Assembly (NCBI RefSeq): GCF_042159835.1
Contig: NZ_JBBVGT010000002.1
Location: 186,001 to 250,000, forward strand
Reading direction: 5' to 3'
Source of the DNA: Albibacterium profundi
GTDB taxonomy: Bacteria > Bacteroidota > Bacteroidia > Sphingobacteriales > Sphingobacteriaceae
DNA: 64,000 bases
This document shows, in pieces, positions 8,777 through 17,878 of this stretch. The notes under the pieces are model-generated. The model was not told the DNA's origin. It was given only the letters and a program-made list of their open reading frames with translations, and did no database searches. A program made the position numbers and the translations under genes. The first letter of the stretch is position 1; each line of letters opens with the position of its first letter.

Positions 8777-9817
8777 TTATTTGCTTTCCCGATCGTATTG
8801 GACATAAGATCGCCACTTTTCTAAGCATAAACGAAAATCATCAGGTATTGGTTTCTCAAATAGCATATTTTCTTTGTTACGAGGATGTACAAAACCTATT
8901 GATTGTGCGTGCAAAGCTTGTCGCGGTAACAGAGCAAAACAATTGTCAACAAATTGCTTATACTTCGAAAATACGGTTCCTTTCAGAATACGATCTCCTC
9001 CATATGTGGCATCGTTGAACAATGGATGACCTATCGATTTCATATGAGCGCGGATTTGATGGGTGCGACCGGTCTCCAATTGACATTCGATAACTGTAAT
9101 ATAACCTAATCTTTCTAAGACTTTGTAGTGTGTTACCGACCACTTTCCGTTTTCTTCACTGTCGTACATATCCATTACACGCCTGTCTTTTAGACTTCTA
9201 CCAATATAGCCAGTAACAGTACCATCCTCGGCCAGATCACCCCATACCATAGCAATATATTTTCGATGGATGCTGTGGTCAAAAAACTGCTTAGCTAGGT
9301 GCGTCATCGTTATTTCGTTCTTCGCTATTAGGAGGAGACCACTCGTATCTTTATCAATTCTGTGAACCAATCCGGGTCTACCATCATTTCCCGGTAACTC
9401 AGGTAAGGACCTGAAATGATAAGTAAGTGCATTCACTAACGTTCCCGTATAATTATTATAGCCCGGATGCACCACCATTCCCGGCTCTTTGTTCACAATT
9501 AATAAGTCATTATCTTCATAAATGATATCGAGAGGAATGTTCTCCGGATATACTTCAGTATCCCTGGGTGGATGTGGAAATACAACCGAAATAACGTCTA
9601 GTGGCTTTACCTTATAACTTGCTTTTATTGCCTGATCATTGACCAAAACATTTTCTGCATCAATGGCATTCTTTATTCTATTTCTTGAGGCATTCTCGAT
9701 TCGATGCATCAAAAACTTATCGATTCGCAATAGACTCTGTCCTTTATCCACGACGATCCGAAAATGTTCAAATAAGTCCTGCTCTTCGCTTTCCTGTGGA
9801 GTAAGTTCATCATTCAT
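8777..9817 (-). CDS. rluD: 23S rRNA pseudouridine synthase, RluD/RluA family
   Basis: The protein has 346 residues. An N-terminal S4 RNA-binding domain (about 20-90; LRIDKFLMHRIENASRNRIKNAI) precedes a RluA-type catalytic domain with GRPGLVHRIDKDTSGLLLIA, where the Asp in HRID is the catalytic residue, and TGRTHQIRAHMKSIGHPLFND. It should convert uridines in helix 69 of 23S rRNA to pseudouridine. Length matches RluD of Bacteroidota. The class IV aminotransferase gene follows closely; an 80-base gap separates it from the divergent desulfhydrase-like gene. Confidence 0.94.
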   Translation of the reverse strand: MNDELTPQESEEQDLFEHFRIVVDKGQSLLRIDKFLMHRIENASRNRIKNAIDAENVLVNDQAIKASYKVKPLDVISVVFPHPPRDTEVYPENIPLDIIYEDNDLLIVNKEPGMVVHPGYNNYTGTLVNALTYHFRSLPELPGNDGRPGLVHRIDKDTSGLLLIAKNEITMTHLAKQFFDHSIHRKYIAMVWGDLAEDGTVTGYIGRSLKDRRVMDMYDSEENGKWSVTHYKVLERLGYITVIECQLETGRTHQIRAHMKSIGHPLFNDATYGGDRILKGTVFSKYKQFVDNCFALLPRQALHAQSIGFVHPRNKENMLFEKPIPDDFRLCLEKWRSYVQYDRESK

Positions 9818-9897
9818 AAACGCAAAAATAAGATATGTTAATCAATTGCGATCAGGATTCGCTAGTTTTATACAATTTTTATGAGTAAACAGCTTGT

Positions 9898-10809
9898 ATG
9901 GAATTTAACTTCGATTTTTACAGTCCCGAACAGGCCTTAATACTGCCTTCAGCCAAAGAAAAAAAAATTGAACTGTACATCAAACGTGACGATTTAATAC
10001 ATCCTTATATTTCCGGCAATAAATGGCGGAAATTGAAGTACCCTCTTCAGCAAGCGCGACAAAAAGGAAAGTCGCATCTGGTTACTTTTGGCGGGGCCTG
10101 GTCAAATCACCTTCTGGCAACAGCATGCGCGGGAGCCCAATTTGGGTTTGAGACCACAGGCTATGTTCGCGGAGAGCAGATCGACAACCCTGTTTTAACA
10201 CTTTGTAGATTGTTCGGCATGAAACTTCAATTTGTAGGGCGAGATGAATATCGTGACAAAAGAGCCCTATTTGAGCGAGATTACCGTCGCAATTCGAATT
10301 CGTTCTTTATCGACGAAGGCGGCTATTCTCCCGAAGCTGCAAAAGGTTGCGAGGAAATCGTAAAGGAATTACAGCGAGTATATGATCATATTTTTGTCGC
10401 CTGTGGAACTGGAGCAACATTGGCAGGGGTTGCCAAAGGTATTTCGCTCTATCAGCCTAACGCAAAAGCACATGGTATACCGGTATTAAAAGGTGGTGAT
10501 TTTATTAGAAAAGCGGCCTTGGGGCTTTACCCGGATCTCGACTTCACCCTTCATTGCGACTATCATTTTGGAGGCTACGCCAAAACTAAAGCGAACTTAA
10601 TGTCTTATATATCTGAGTTCTGTAGAACGACGGGAATCCTGATAGAGCCAGTGTATACAGGCAAACTCCTTTTCGGCATTACGGATTTAATCGAAAAAAA
10701 TTATTTCAAAGGAGGAGACCGAATATGCATCATTCACACGGGAGGCCTGACGGGCTTTTTAGGATTTCAATCAAATTTTTTATTAGATTTGAATAATTCC
10801 AACTCATAA
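9898..10809 (+). CDS. 1-aminocyclopropane-1-carboxylate deaminase / D-cysteine desulfhydrase family
   Basis: This 303-residue fold-type II PLP enzyme opens with KIELYIKRDDLIHPYISGNK, where the lysine of GNKWRKL binds PLP, followed by LVTFGGAWSNHLLATACAGA and VACGTGATLAGVAKGI (phosphate-binding glycines). These are the marks of the ACC deaminase/D-cysteine desulfhydrase group. True ACC deaminases need particular Tyr residues that I cannot confirm here, so D-cysteine desulfhydrase or another amino acid deaminase is equally likely. The lysine 6-transaminase gene follows after 27 bases on the same strand, so they probably form an operon. Confidence 0.85.
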   Translation: MEFNFDFYSPEQALILPSAKEKKIELYIKRDDLIHPYISGNKWRKLKYPLQQARQKGKSHLVTFGGAWSNHLLATACAGAQFGFETTGYVRGEQIDNPVLTLCRLFGMKLQFVGRDEYRDKRALFERDYRRNSNSFFIDEGGYSPEAAKGCEEIVKELQRVYDHIFVACGTGATLAGVAKGISLYQPNAKAHGIPVLKGGDFIRKAALGLYPDLDFTLHCDYHFGGYAKTKANLMSYISEFCRTTGILIEPVYTGKLLFGITDLIEKNYFKGGDRICIIHTGGLTGFLGFQSNFLLDLNNSNS

Positions 10810-10836
10810 ATATAACCATCATCTAAACTCGAAACT

Positions 10837-12171
10837 ATGTACAAGCTCACCGTTTCTCCCGACCAAGTGAAGAGTGTTTTAAGTCGCCATATTTTAGCCG
10901 ACGGCTATGATTTAACGTTTGATATGGAACGCAGTCATGGCGTTTATATTTACGATTCCAAAAATGAACGAGAACTGCTCGATTTCTTTACCTGCTTTGC
11001 ATCTGTTCCCTTGGGATATAATCACCCGAAGATGGTAAATGATGATGCCTTTAAAAAAAGTTTGCTTTTGGCTGCATTGAGTAATCCGTCGAATTCGGAT
11101 GTTTACACAAGGGAGTTTGCCGAGTTTCTTCTAACCTTTTCTAGAGTCGGAATTCCTTCCTTTATGCCACACGCTTTCTTTATTTCAGGAGGTGCTTTGG
11201 CCGTCGAGAACGCACTTAAAACGGCGATGGACTGGAAAGTGCAGAAGAACTTCAAGAAAGGCCATAAAGAAGAAAAAGGTTTTAAGGTTTTGCACTTCAA
11301 ACATGCCTTTCATGGACGAAGTGGTTATACATTGAGTTTAACCAATACACTACCGGACAAGACAAAATGGTTCGCGCAATTTGACTGGCCAAGAATTTCA
11401 TCCCCGGAAATAACCTTTCCGTTAAACGAAGAAAATCTTTCGAATGTAAAAAAACTAGAAAACATTACATTAAATGAGATTGAGAACGCATTCGAAGAAA
11501 ATAAAGATGATATTTGTGCAATCTTGATCGAACCCATCATATCTGAGGGAGGTGACAAACATTTTCGAAAGGAATTCTTGGAATCCCTCAGAAAGATATG
11601 TGATGAAAAAGAGGCTTTATTGATTTACGATGAAGTTCAAACCGGAGTCGGACTGACTGGAAAGTTTTGGTGTTTTGAACATTTTGGACCAAAGGCGAGA
11701 CCGGATATATTGGCGTTTGGCAAGAAAATGCAAGTATGTGGAATCTTGGCGAGCGAGCGGATTGATGAGGTAGAAAATAATGTATTTAAGGTTTCTTCTA
11801 GGATTAATTCAACCTGGGGAGGAAACCTAGCCGATATCGTAAGATCCACCAAGATTTTACAAATTATCGAAGAAGATAGCTTGGTGGAAAATTCCGAACG
11901 GATGGGTAAATATTTATTGGAAAAGCTTCATAACTTAGCGGACGATTTCGAACTAATATCGAATGTGAGAGGACGAGGCTTATTAACAGCATTCGATTTT
12001 TCGACTAAAGATATTAGAGACAAGTTTATTAAAGAAGCCTTGGACCAAGGTGCACTATTTTTAGGATGCGGCGACAGGTCGATTCGTTTCAGACCGGCTC
12101 TCATCGTTCAAGAGGAAGATATAAATAGAGGGCTAGAGATCATGCGTAGTGTTTTGCCCGTTCTTGTGTAA
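10837..12171 (+). CDS. lat: L-lysine 6-transaminase
   Basis: The 444-residue protein is a class III aminotransferase. HFKHAFHGRSGYTLSLTNT, IEPIISEGGDKHF, LLIYDEVQTGVGLTGKFW and FGKKMQVCGIL (PLP lysine) match lysine epsilon-aminotransferase (LAT), which moves the 6-amino group of lysine to 2-oxoglutarate to give 2-aminoadipate 6-semialdehyde. The KKMQVCG sequence around the PLP lysine and the N-terminal VLSRHILADGYDLTFDMERS are characteristic of LAT rather than of ornithine or GABA transaminases. It follows the desulfhydrase-like gene by 27 bases and precedes a small membrane protein gene by 32, suggesting a three-gene unit for amino acid catabolism. Confidence 0.93.
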   Translation: MYKLTVSPDQVKSVLSRHILADGYDLTFDMERSHGVYIYDSKNERELLDFFTCFASVPLGYNHPKMVNDDAFKKSLLLAALSNPSNSDVYTREFAEFLLTFSRVGIPSFMPHAFFISGGALAVENALKTAMDWKVQKNFKKGHKEEKGFKVLHFKHAFHGRSGYTLSLTNTLPDKTKWFAQFDWPRISSPEITFPLNEENLSNVKKLENITLNEIENAFEENKDDICAILIEPIISEGGDKHFRKEFLESLRKICDEKEALLIYDEVQTGVGLTGKFWCFEHFGPKARPDILAFGKKMQVCGILASERIDEVENNVFKVSSRINSTWGGNLADIVRSTKILQIIEEDSLVENSERMGKYLLEKLHNLADDFELISNVRGRGLLTAFDFSTKDIRDKFIKEALDQGALFLGCGDRSIRFRPALIVQEEDINRGLEIMRSVLPVLV

Positions 12172-12203
12172 AACATTGGGCAAAACAAAAAAAGAAACAA
12201 TAA

Positions 12204-12599
12204 ATGAATAAAGTAAATAAAAAACGATTTCTTTGGTTAGGGCTGATTATATTAATCGTCGTTTACATCGTTATAAGCGACTCATCGTTACTAACCAACA
12301 CAAAGGAAATTCGTGGAAACTTTACTGAAACGGCATTTTCCAGAAATGAAAACAATGCCGGCCCCGTAATACGACTGTATGCCGTTAAGGTAGATAGTCC
12401 GGCGGTTGCAGAATATGAAGAATATGGCAACTCGATGCCGCACACCGAGCATGGTATCACCAAAATATTCTTCTTTGATACTGAACAAGGCTCGCCAGAA
12501 GAACTTTCGCTAACCGCCCCTCATTATGACACCGCGCGTTATAATGCCATATGGGTTTATCAGAAAAATGCGATTGGAAAGACGACTGAAAGTAAATAG
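12204..12599 (+). CDS. Small membrane-anchored protein of unknown function
   Basis: The 131-residue protein begins MNKVNKKRFLWLGLIILIVV, a positively charged start followed by one hydrophobic helix (about 9-26), so it is probably anchored in the inner membrane with the rest in the periplasm. The soluble part contains GPVIRLYAVKVDSPAVAEYEEYGNSMPHTEHGITKIFFF and a short C-terminal strand-rich segment; I recognise no family. It sits 32 bases after lat on the same strand. The next gene converges on it after 14 bases. Codon use and reading frame look genuine. Confidence 0.7.
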   Translation: MNKVNKKRFLWLGLIILIVVYIVISDSSLLTNTKEIRGNFTETAFSRNENNAGPVIRLYAVKVDSPAVAEYEEYGNSMPHTEHGITKIFFFDTEQGSPEELSLTAPHYDTARYNAIWVYQKNAIGKTTESK

Positions 12600-12613
12600 T
12601 CTCCCTACAGGCA

Positions 12614-13972
12614 TTACACAAAAGCACTGAAGCCTGTGATGGCGCGACCTACGATCAAAGAATTGATTTCTTTGGTTCCTTCATAGGAGTAAATTGCTTC
12701 TGCGTCAGCCACAAAGCGGGCAACATCATGTTCTAATAAGATGCCGTTTCCTCCCATTACTTCTCGCGCTTTACCTACGATATTACGCATTCTCAGGGTA
12801 CAAAACACCTTTGCCAGTGAAGCATGTTCATCTTTAAGAAGTTGATGATCCTGTAGTTCCGATAATCGGTACACCAGCGTTTGCATCGCGGTTAAATCTG
12901 ACAACATCTCGACAAGGTGATCTTGAATCAATTGGAACGAAGCGATCGGTTTTCCAAATTGCTCACGCTTACGCGTATAATCCAATGCATTTTCATAAGC
13001 TCCCCGAGCGCAACCAACTGCCATCCATGCCACACCAGCTCGCGTCATTCTCAACACGTTAGCCGTATCTTTAAATGAATTAGCACGAGGCATCCGATCC
13101 GACTCAGAAACTACGCAATTTTCCATCGTAATAAGGCCATTCTGAACAATCCGAAGAGACATCTTCCCTTTCATTTTCTCGACATGATAACCAGGGGTAT
13201 CCTTTTTTACTAAAAAGCCTTTGACTTGGTTATCATCTACATCACGTGCCCATATAACCGTAACGTCAGCAAATGGAGCATTCCCGATCCATTTTTTCTG
13301 ACCATTCAAAACCCACCCCTCATCTGTTTTTTTACACGTGGTGGTAAGTCCTCCTGCAGCGCCGGACCCTACCTCAGGCTCTGTCAAACCAAAAGCTCCA
13401 ATTTTATCAAGTTGTTGCAGTTTCGGAAGCCATTCGTTCTTCTGCTCATCTGAACCGCACAAGTATATAGATCCCATTACCAGTCCACTTTGGACTCCAA
13501 AAAAGGTAGCAATCGACGAATCAACCCGAGCCATTTCCATTGCTATAACACCTTCCATGCGAAAAGACATATTAGGACATCCGTAACCTTCATAAGTGAC
13601 GCCACAAAGGTTTAATTCAGCAAATTTAGGTATGATTTCAAATGGAAACTCATCGCGCAGCCAGTAATGATTTACCAAAGGTTTAATTTCGGCTTCCATA
13701 AACTGACGTACTTTTAGTTGAATAGCACGCTCCTCTTCGGTTAAACGCAAATGCACCTCATAAAAATCGCCATTTATTTCCGGCAGCTTCCGCTCCTTTT
13801 TATCAGATTCCAACATCCTCATCAATCCAGATAACTGTGCATCGTCCAATTTGGAAAAGCCATCAAGGGCTTTTGGCAGGTCAACCTTAGCCGATAGTTT
13901 ATCAAGTTGGTCGAAATCGATTTGCTGCAATAATTTAAAAGCACTTTTAATTTTCGAAAATGGGTTTGCCAT
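12614..13972 (-). CDS. Acyl-CoA dehydrogenase family protein (glutaryl-CoA dehydrogenase-like group)
   Basis: The protein has 452 residues: an N-terminal extension (1-65), an alpha-helical domain, a beta domain with FGLTEPEVGSGAAGGLTTTC and LNGQKKWIGNAPFADVTVIW (FAD binding), and a C-terminal helical domain with RKREQFGKPIASFQLIQ, VMGGNGILLEHDVARF and a catalytic-type Glu in SYEGTKEINSLIVGRAI. It should oxidise an acyl-CoA to the enoyl-CoA with FAD. The sequence resembles the short-chain/glutaryl-CoA dehydrogenase and ACX4-like group more than medium-chain enzymes; the substrate is not certain. The nearby lysine transaminase makes a link to lysine breakdown tempting, but it is on the other strand. 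Confidence 0.88.
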   Translation of the reverse strand: MANPFSKIKSAFKLLQQIDFDQLDKLSAKVDLPKALDGFSKLDDAQLSGLMRMLESDKKERKLPEINGDFYEVHLRLTEEERAIQLKVRQFMEAEIKPLVNHYWLRDEFPFEIIPKFAELNLCGVTYEGYGCPNMSFRMEGVIAMEMARVDSSIATFFGVQSGLVMGSIYLCGSDEQKNEWLPKLQQLDKIGAFGLTEPEVGSGAAGGLTTTCKKTDEGWVLNGQKKWIGNAPFADVTVIWARDVDDNQVKGFLVKKDTPGYHVEKMKGKMSLRIVQNGLITMENCVVSESDRMPRANSFKDTANVLRMTRAGVAWMAVGCARGAYENALDYTRKREQFGKPIASFQLIQDHLVEMLSDLTAMQTLVYRLSELQDHQLLKDEHASLAKVFCTLRMRNIVGKAREVMGGNGILLEHDVARFVADAEAIYSYEGTKEINSLIVGRAITGFSAFV

Positions 13973-14031
13973 AAGCTTTTAATAACGATTAAGATTCACA
14001 TGAGTTTATACTAAACAACCGATCACGCGGC

Positions 14032-14772
14032 TTACAACAAGTCAAAAAGGCTGTTGACGCCAAGATATCGTCTGCACGTAAAACCCTCGCCATGGGTGAC
14101 ATGAATATCTTTACCGTATTCGATAGCGCGACTTTCTATAGCCTTCATAAATTCTGGTCTTGAAATATATGTTTGCGGCTCATCAGCCTGATAGTCGGTA
14201 TTAAAAAACTGACTTCGAAACGCTTGAATAACCGCTATTTTTTCTTCCCAATACTCGCTGATATCTACAACAATATCGGGTTTAATATAACGGTCCTGAA
14301 TCAGCTGTAATAGTAATCTTGGGCGATGAGGGTCTTGTTCCTCGCCGTTATAGTTTGTATGGATTCGACGCAACCCTGACAGAAATGCCGCGTCATCGAC
14401 AAGTTGCCCCGCACGCCCGTGATCAGGGTGCCGGTCCTCTACCGCATTAGTGATAATAATCTCCGGTTGGTAGCGACGTATTATTTCCACCACCTGAAGC
14501 TGGTGCTCTTCATCATTACGGAAAAAACCATCTCGCATTTTAAGATTTTCACGCACGACAATGCCTAGCAGCTGGGAAGCCTTCGCAGCTTCCTCAAAGC
14601 GTGTGGCCGCTGTCCCGCGGGTACCTAACTCGCCTTGAGTTAAATCGACAACACCTACTTTTTTCCCTGAATCAACCGCTTTTAAAATGGTACCTGCACA
14701 ACCAAGCTCGGCATCATCCGGATGCACGACAATTACTAGTAAATCAAGTTTATCTTTATTTTCTAAATTCAT
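14032..14772 (-). CDS. bshB1: Bacillithiol biosynthesis deacetylase BshB1
   Basis: This 246-residue LmbE/PIG-L-fold metalloenzyme has the zinc motif VVHPDDAELGCAGTI near residue 17, LTQGELGTRGT, the typical MRDGFF, and HPDHGRAGQLV with the third zinc ligand. These match BshB1, which deacetylates N-acetylglucosaminyl-malate to glucosaminyl-malate, the second step in making bacillithiol. Bacteroidota use bacillithiol in place of glutathione, so this fits the host. The other bsh genes are not in this window. It lies 66 bases downstream of the DUF4294 gene on the same strand. Confidence 0.95.
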   Translation of the reverse strand: MNLENKDKLDLLVIVVHPDDAELGCAGTILKAVDSGKKVGVVDLTQGELGTRGTAATRFEEAAKASQLLGIVVRENLKMRDGFFRNDEEHQLQVVEIIRRYQPEIIITNAVEDRHPDHGRAGQLVDDAAFLSGLRRIHTNYNGEEQDPHRPRLLLQLIQDRYIKPDIVVDISEYWEEKIAVIQAFRSQFFNTDYQADEPQTYISRPEFMKAIESRAIEYGKDIHVTHGEGFTCRRYLGVNSLFDLL

Positions 14773-14838
14773 TATTTACAATATGTATAATCAAAATCTT
14801 CGTAGGTTAGACGAGGTATAACAAGCTAATAAACTGAA

Positions 14839-15456
14839 TTAATAGTAGAAATAGTTTCCCCGCTCTGCATTCCGAATAATGGTCTCGATGTCGTAATCAA
14901 CCGACTTACTGTATTCACTTTTTAAGTCGTGTCCAAAAACCTTTGCAAGCGACTGATAGAAGAATGCAGGAACACCGCCCCGAAGTTCCTTTACGACTTC
15001 AAAACTGGAATTACCGGTTTGTCTGTCTATTAGCTTTAGTAATATAGCACCTTGAGACACAGACATATTTTTTATCTCATTGTTAAACATATCTTTTATC
15101 TCTCTTTCACATTCCTTCACCAATTTTCGCTTTTCCTTCTTGCTATCGGTTAGCGCCAAATCCCGATGGAGCTGTTCGTATTTCTTTTGCGCAATCTTCG
15201 CATATGGAAGAACCTTTAACACATTATATTTTAGTCGATTGTATGCCTTTCTATCAGCTTCAGTTTTAAAAGTACGTCTAGCGTAGATATTCACCTCACG
15301 CAATAAAATCCACGGCACTTTCTCTCCATCTAAGATCGTGGTCGGAACAATTATTGGAACTTCACCAACGTCCAGACGGTGCTCAGAGTCTTGAGCATAA
15401 AGATTTGTTCCAAAAAAAACTAAGGAACAAACTAAAAAAAATGCCAAATATTTCAT
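14839..15456 (-). CDS. DUF4294 domain-containing secreted protein
   Basis: From the Met at 15456 the protein has 205 residues and opens with a signal peptide (MKYLAFFLVCSLVFFGTNLYAQ, cleavage likely after YAQ). The frame stays open upstream to 15507, but that would add 17 residues before the signal peptide and would leave the promoter inside the coding region. The mature part contains DGEKVPWILLREVNIYARRTF and LKYNVLKVLPYAKIAQKKYEQL, the DUF4294 pattern of Bacteroidota; the function is unknown. It diverges from the rsh gene across about 107 bases and is followed by bshB1. Confidence 0.85.
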   Translation of the reverse strand: MKYLAFFLVCSLVFFGTNLYAQDSEHRLDVGEVPIIVPTTILDGEKVPWILLREVNIYARRTFKTEADRKAYNRLKYNVLKVLPYAKIAQKKYEQLHRDLALTDSKKEKRKLVKECEREIKDMFNNEIKNMSVSQGAILLKLIDRQTGNSSFEVVKELRGGVPAFFYQSLAKVFGHDLKSEYSKSVDYDIETIIRNAERGNYFYY

Positions 15457-15476
15457 ATATTTAACTAAGCCCTTTT

Positions 15477-15508
15477 CAAAAATAAAGTTATAAAAAATTT
15501 CTTTCAAA
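15477..15508 (-). promoter_or_regulatory. Bacteroidota-type promoter for the DUF4294 gene
   Basis: On the reverse strand TTTG (complement of 15505-15508) is followed by exactly 20 bases and then TATTTTTG (complement of 15477-15484), matching the TTTG / TAnnTTTG consensus at good spacing. Transcription would start some 15-20 bases before the ATG at 15456, which also supports that start over the longer frame. Confidence 0.6.
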
Positions 15509-15518
15509 AGATAATAAA

Positions 15519-15526
15519 TAACTTTG
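15519..15526 (+). promoter_or_regulatory. -7 box upstream of rsh
   Basis: TAACTTTG matches TAnnTTTG and lies 38 bases before the rsh start codon. No exact TTTG is seen about 20 bases upstream; the nearest is TTTC (15498-15501). The upstream half of this promoter overlaps the divergent DUF4294 promoter. Confidence 0.45.
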
Positions 15527-15563
15527 TGGGCAAACAGGCAAAGACGAAAGAGAGTAGCATTTT

Positions 15564-17777
15564 ATGAAGGAAATAGTAATTGATTTAGAGGCGGAAAAGA
15601 AAGAGATTCTAAAGCGATATCGTGCATTACTGAGAGCCTGCAAACCAACCCTTCAAAAAGGTGACAAGCAGATGATCAGGAAGGCTTTCGACATGGCCTT
15701 GGAAAGCCATAAAGATATGCGGCGCAAATCTGGCGAACCCTATATATATCACCCGATAGCTGTAGCTCAAATTGCAGCTGAGGAGATCGGCTTAGGAACT
15801 ACATCCATTGTTTGTGCATTATTACATGATGTGGTAGAAGATACTGATGTATCTCTATTAGACATTGAACTGGTGTTTGGTAAAAAAGTCAGCAAAATTA
15901 TTGACGGACTAACCAAAATATCAGGCATCTTCGACCCTAACAGCTCAATCCAAGCCGAGAATTTCCGAAAAATGCTCCTTACGCTAGCAGATGATGTGCG
16001 CGTTATTTTAATCAAATTGGCGGACAGGCTGCATAATATGCGCACAATGGATTTTATGCCGCGTGACAAACAGCTCAAAATAGCCTCGGAAACCAGTTAT
16101 TTATACGCTCCATTAGCGCATCGTCTAGGTCTATATGCTATCAAATCGGAATTAGAAGATCTATCAATGAAGTATACCGACCAGGATACATATAAGTTCA
16201 TTGCTAAGAAGTTAAATGAAAAAAAAGCCGAACGAGAGCGATATGTAACGGAGTTTATCGAGCCAATAGAAGATATTTTAAAGGAACAGGGAATTGATGC
16301 ACATGTTTTCGGGCGCCCTAAGTCTATACATTCCATTTGGAATAAAATGCGAAAAAAATCGACTCCCTTTGAAGAGGTATACGACTTATTCGCGATCCGA
16401 ATTATCATTAACTCTAAACCCGAATTTGAAAAAGCAGACTGTTGGAAAGCGTATTCAATTGTTACCGACCTTTACAGGCCTAATCCCGACCGACTGAGGG
16501 ATTGGATTTCATCTCCAAAAGGCAATGGCTATGAGTCTTTGCATACAACGGTTATGGGACCGAAAGGCCAATGGGTTGAAGTTCAAATTCGAACGACGCG
16601 TATGAATGAGATAGCTGAAAAAGGCTTTGCTGCGCACTGGAAATACAAAGAATCCAATTCTGATAATGGTTTAGATCAGTGGATACAAAAAGTGCGCGAT
16701 ATTCTGAGTAATCCGGAAAGCAATGCATTGGACTTTGTTGCCGACTTTAAAATGAATCTTTTTTCAGACGAGATTTTCATTTTTACACCTAAAGGGGCTT
16801 TGATACAGTTACCACAAGGTGCAACCGCTTTAGATTTTGCATTTGAGATTCACTCCGATTTGGGCGCTAGCTGTATTGGTGCAAAAGTAAATCATAAGTT
16901 AGTCCCTATATCACATATCCTTCAAAATGGCGATCAAGTTGAGATTATTACATCCACCAAACAGACTCCTAAAGAAGATTGGCTCAATATTGTAAAAACC
17001 GCAAAAGCTAAATCGAAGATCAAATCTTCACTAAAGGAGGAGAAACGAAGAGTTGCTGAGGACGGGAAAGAGATCTTAGAGAGGAAGTTAAAATCACTAA
17101 AAGTCACCTATAATACCGATAATCTGAATAAGTTATCTTACTTTTTCAAGCTTCCGTCGACTCAAGATCTTTTCTACAATGTTGCGAAGGGTGATATCGA
17201 TATTAAGGATCTCAAAGAATTTGTTATATCAGAAAAATCCAATGAACTCGGATTAAATCATTTCGACTCGCATGTCGAGGGACTTGTGAAGAAGATTAAC
17301 AAAAAAAATCAAGAAACGCTTCTCATTGGTGATGAGCTGCAAAAGATTGATTATACCTTATCACCTTGCTGCAATCCAATACCAGGAGATGATGTATTTG
17401 GGTTTGTAACAGTAAGCGACGGCATCAAAATACACCGAAGCAATTGCCCTAATGCTGCTAGCTTAATGGCCAACTATGCTTATCGAATTGTTAAAGCCAA
17501 ATGGACATCACAGAAAGAGCTGGCATTCTTAACCGGGCTATCTATTCTAGGAATTGACGACGTTGGCTTAATAAACCGGATCACAAAAGTTATCTCTGAA
17601 GATTTTAAAATCAATATTAGGTCGATTACCATTTCGAGCAACGAGGGCATCTTTGAAGGTTCTATCATGATCTTTGTCAACAGTACCGAGCACTTAGATT
17701 CTCTCATCAAAACATTAAAACAAATCAAAGGTATCACCGGCATAAATCGTTTTGAGTCAGAGGTGATAACACAATAA
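15564..17777 (+). CDS. rsh: RelA/SpoT-family (p)ppGpp synthetase/hydrolase
   Basis: The 737-residue protein has the full long-Rsh layout. The HD hydrolase domain (about 45-195) carries YIYHPIAVAQIA and ALLHDVVEDTDVS, so hydrolase activity should be intact. The synthetase domain (about 240-350) carries FGRPKSIHSIWNKMRKK and YDLFAIRIII, then GNGYESLHTTVMGP. The TGS domain (about 395-455) carries IFIFTPKGALIQLPQGATALDF, a zinc-finger-like region (about 590-640) has LSPCCNPIPGDDVFGFVT, and a C-terminal ACT/RRM domain ends the protein. It makes and degrades (p)ppGpp in response to starvation. It is followed by the Fur-family gene after 101 bases. Confidence 0.96.
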   Translation: MKEIVIDLEAEKKEILKRYRALLRACKPTLQKGDKQMIRKAFDMALESHKDMRRKSGEPYIYHPIAVAQIAAEEIGLGTTSIVCALLHDVVEDTDVSLLDIELVFGKKVSKIIDGLTKISGIFDPNSSIQAENFRKMLLTLADDVRVILIKLADRLHNMRTMDFMPRDKQLKIASETSYLYAPLAHRLGLYAIKSELEDLSMKYTDQDTYKFIAKKLNEKKAERERYVTEFIEPIEDILKEQGIDAHVFGRPKSIHSIWNKMRKKSTPFEEVYDLFAIRIIINSKPEFEKADCWKAYSIVTDLYRPNPDRLRDWISSPKGNGYESLHTTVMGPKGQWVEVQIRTTRMNEIAEKGFAAHWKYKESNSDNGLDQWIQKVRDILSNPESNALDFVADFKMNLFSDEIFIFTPKGALIQLPQGATALDFAFEIHSDLGASCIGAKVNHKLVPISHILQNGDQVEIITSTKQTPKEDWLNIVKTAKAKSKIKSSLKEEKRRVAEDGKEILERKLKSLKVTYNTDNLNKLSYFFKLPSTQDLFYNVAKGDIDIKDLKEFVISEKSNELGLNHFDSHVEGLVKKINKKNQETLLIGDELQKIDYTLSPCCNPIPGDDVFGFVTVSDGIKIHRSNCPNAASLMANYAYRIVKAKWTSQKELAFLTGLSILGIDDVGLINRITKVISEDFKINIRSITISSNEGIFEGSIMIFVNSTEHLDSLIKTLKQIKGITGINRFESEVITQ

Positions 17778-17852
17778 TGTCAGGATACTGTCTTTCCCCG
17801 AAAAAACCCTTTTACAAATAAGAGAATATTCATCTTTTACATTTTTTTTGGG

Positions 17853-17860
17853 TAAATTTG
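17853..17860 (+). promoter_or_regulatory. -7 box upstream of the Fur-family gene
   Basis: TAAATTTG matches the Bacteroidota TAnnTTTG box and lies 18 bases before the ATG at 17879. An upstream TTTG at suitable spacing is not evident; T-rich sequence fills 17834-17849. Confidence 0.45.
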
Positions 17861-17878
17861 ACCGTTTAATAGGAATAA

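Noticed and set aside
8752..9018. 88-residue forward frame across the aminotransferase-rluD junction.
   Set aside because: It is antisense to rluD and lacks any protein signature.
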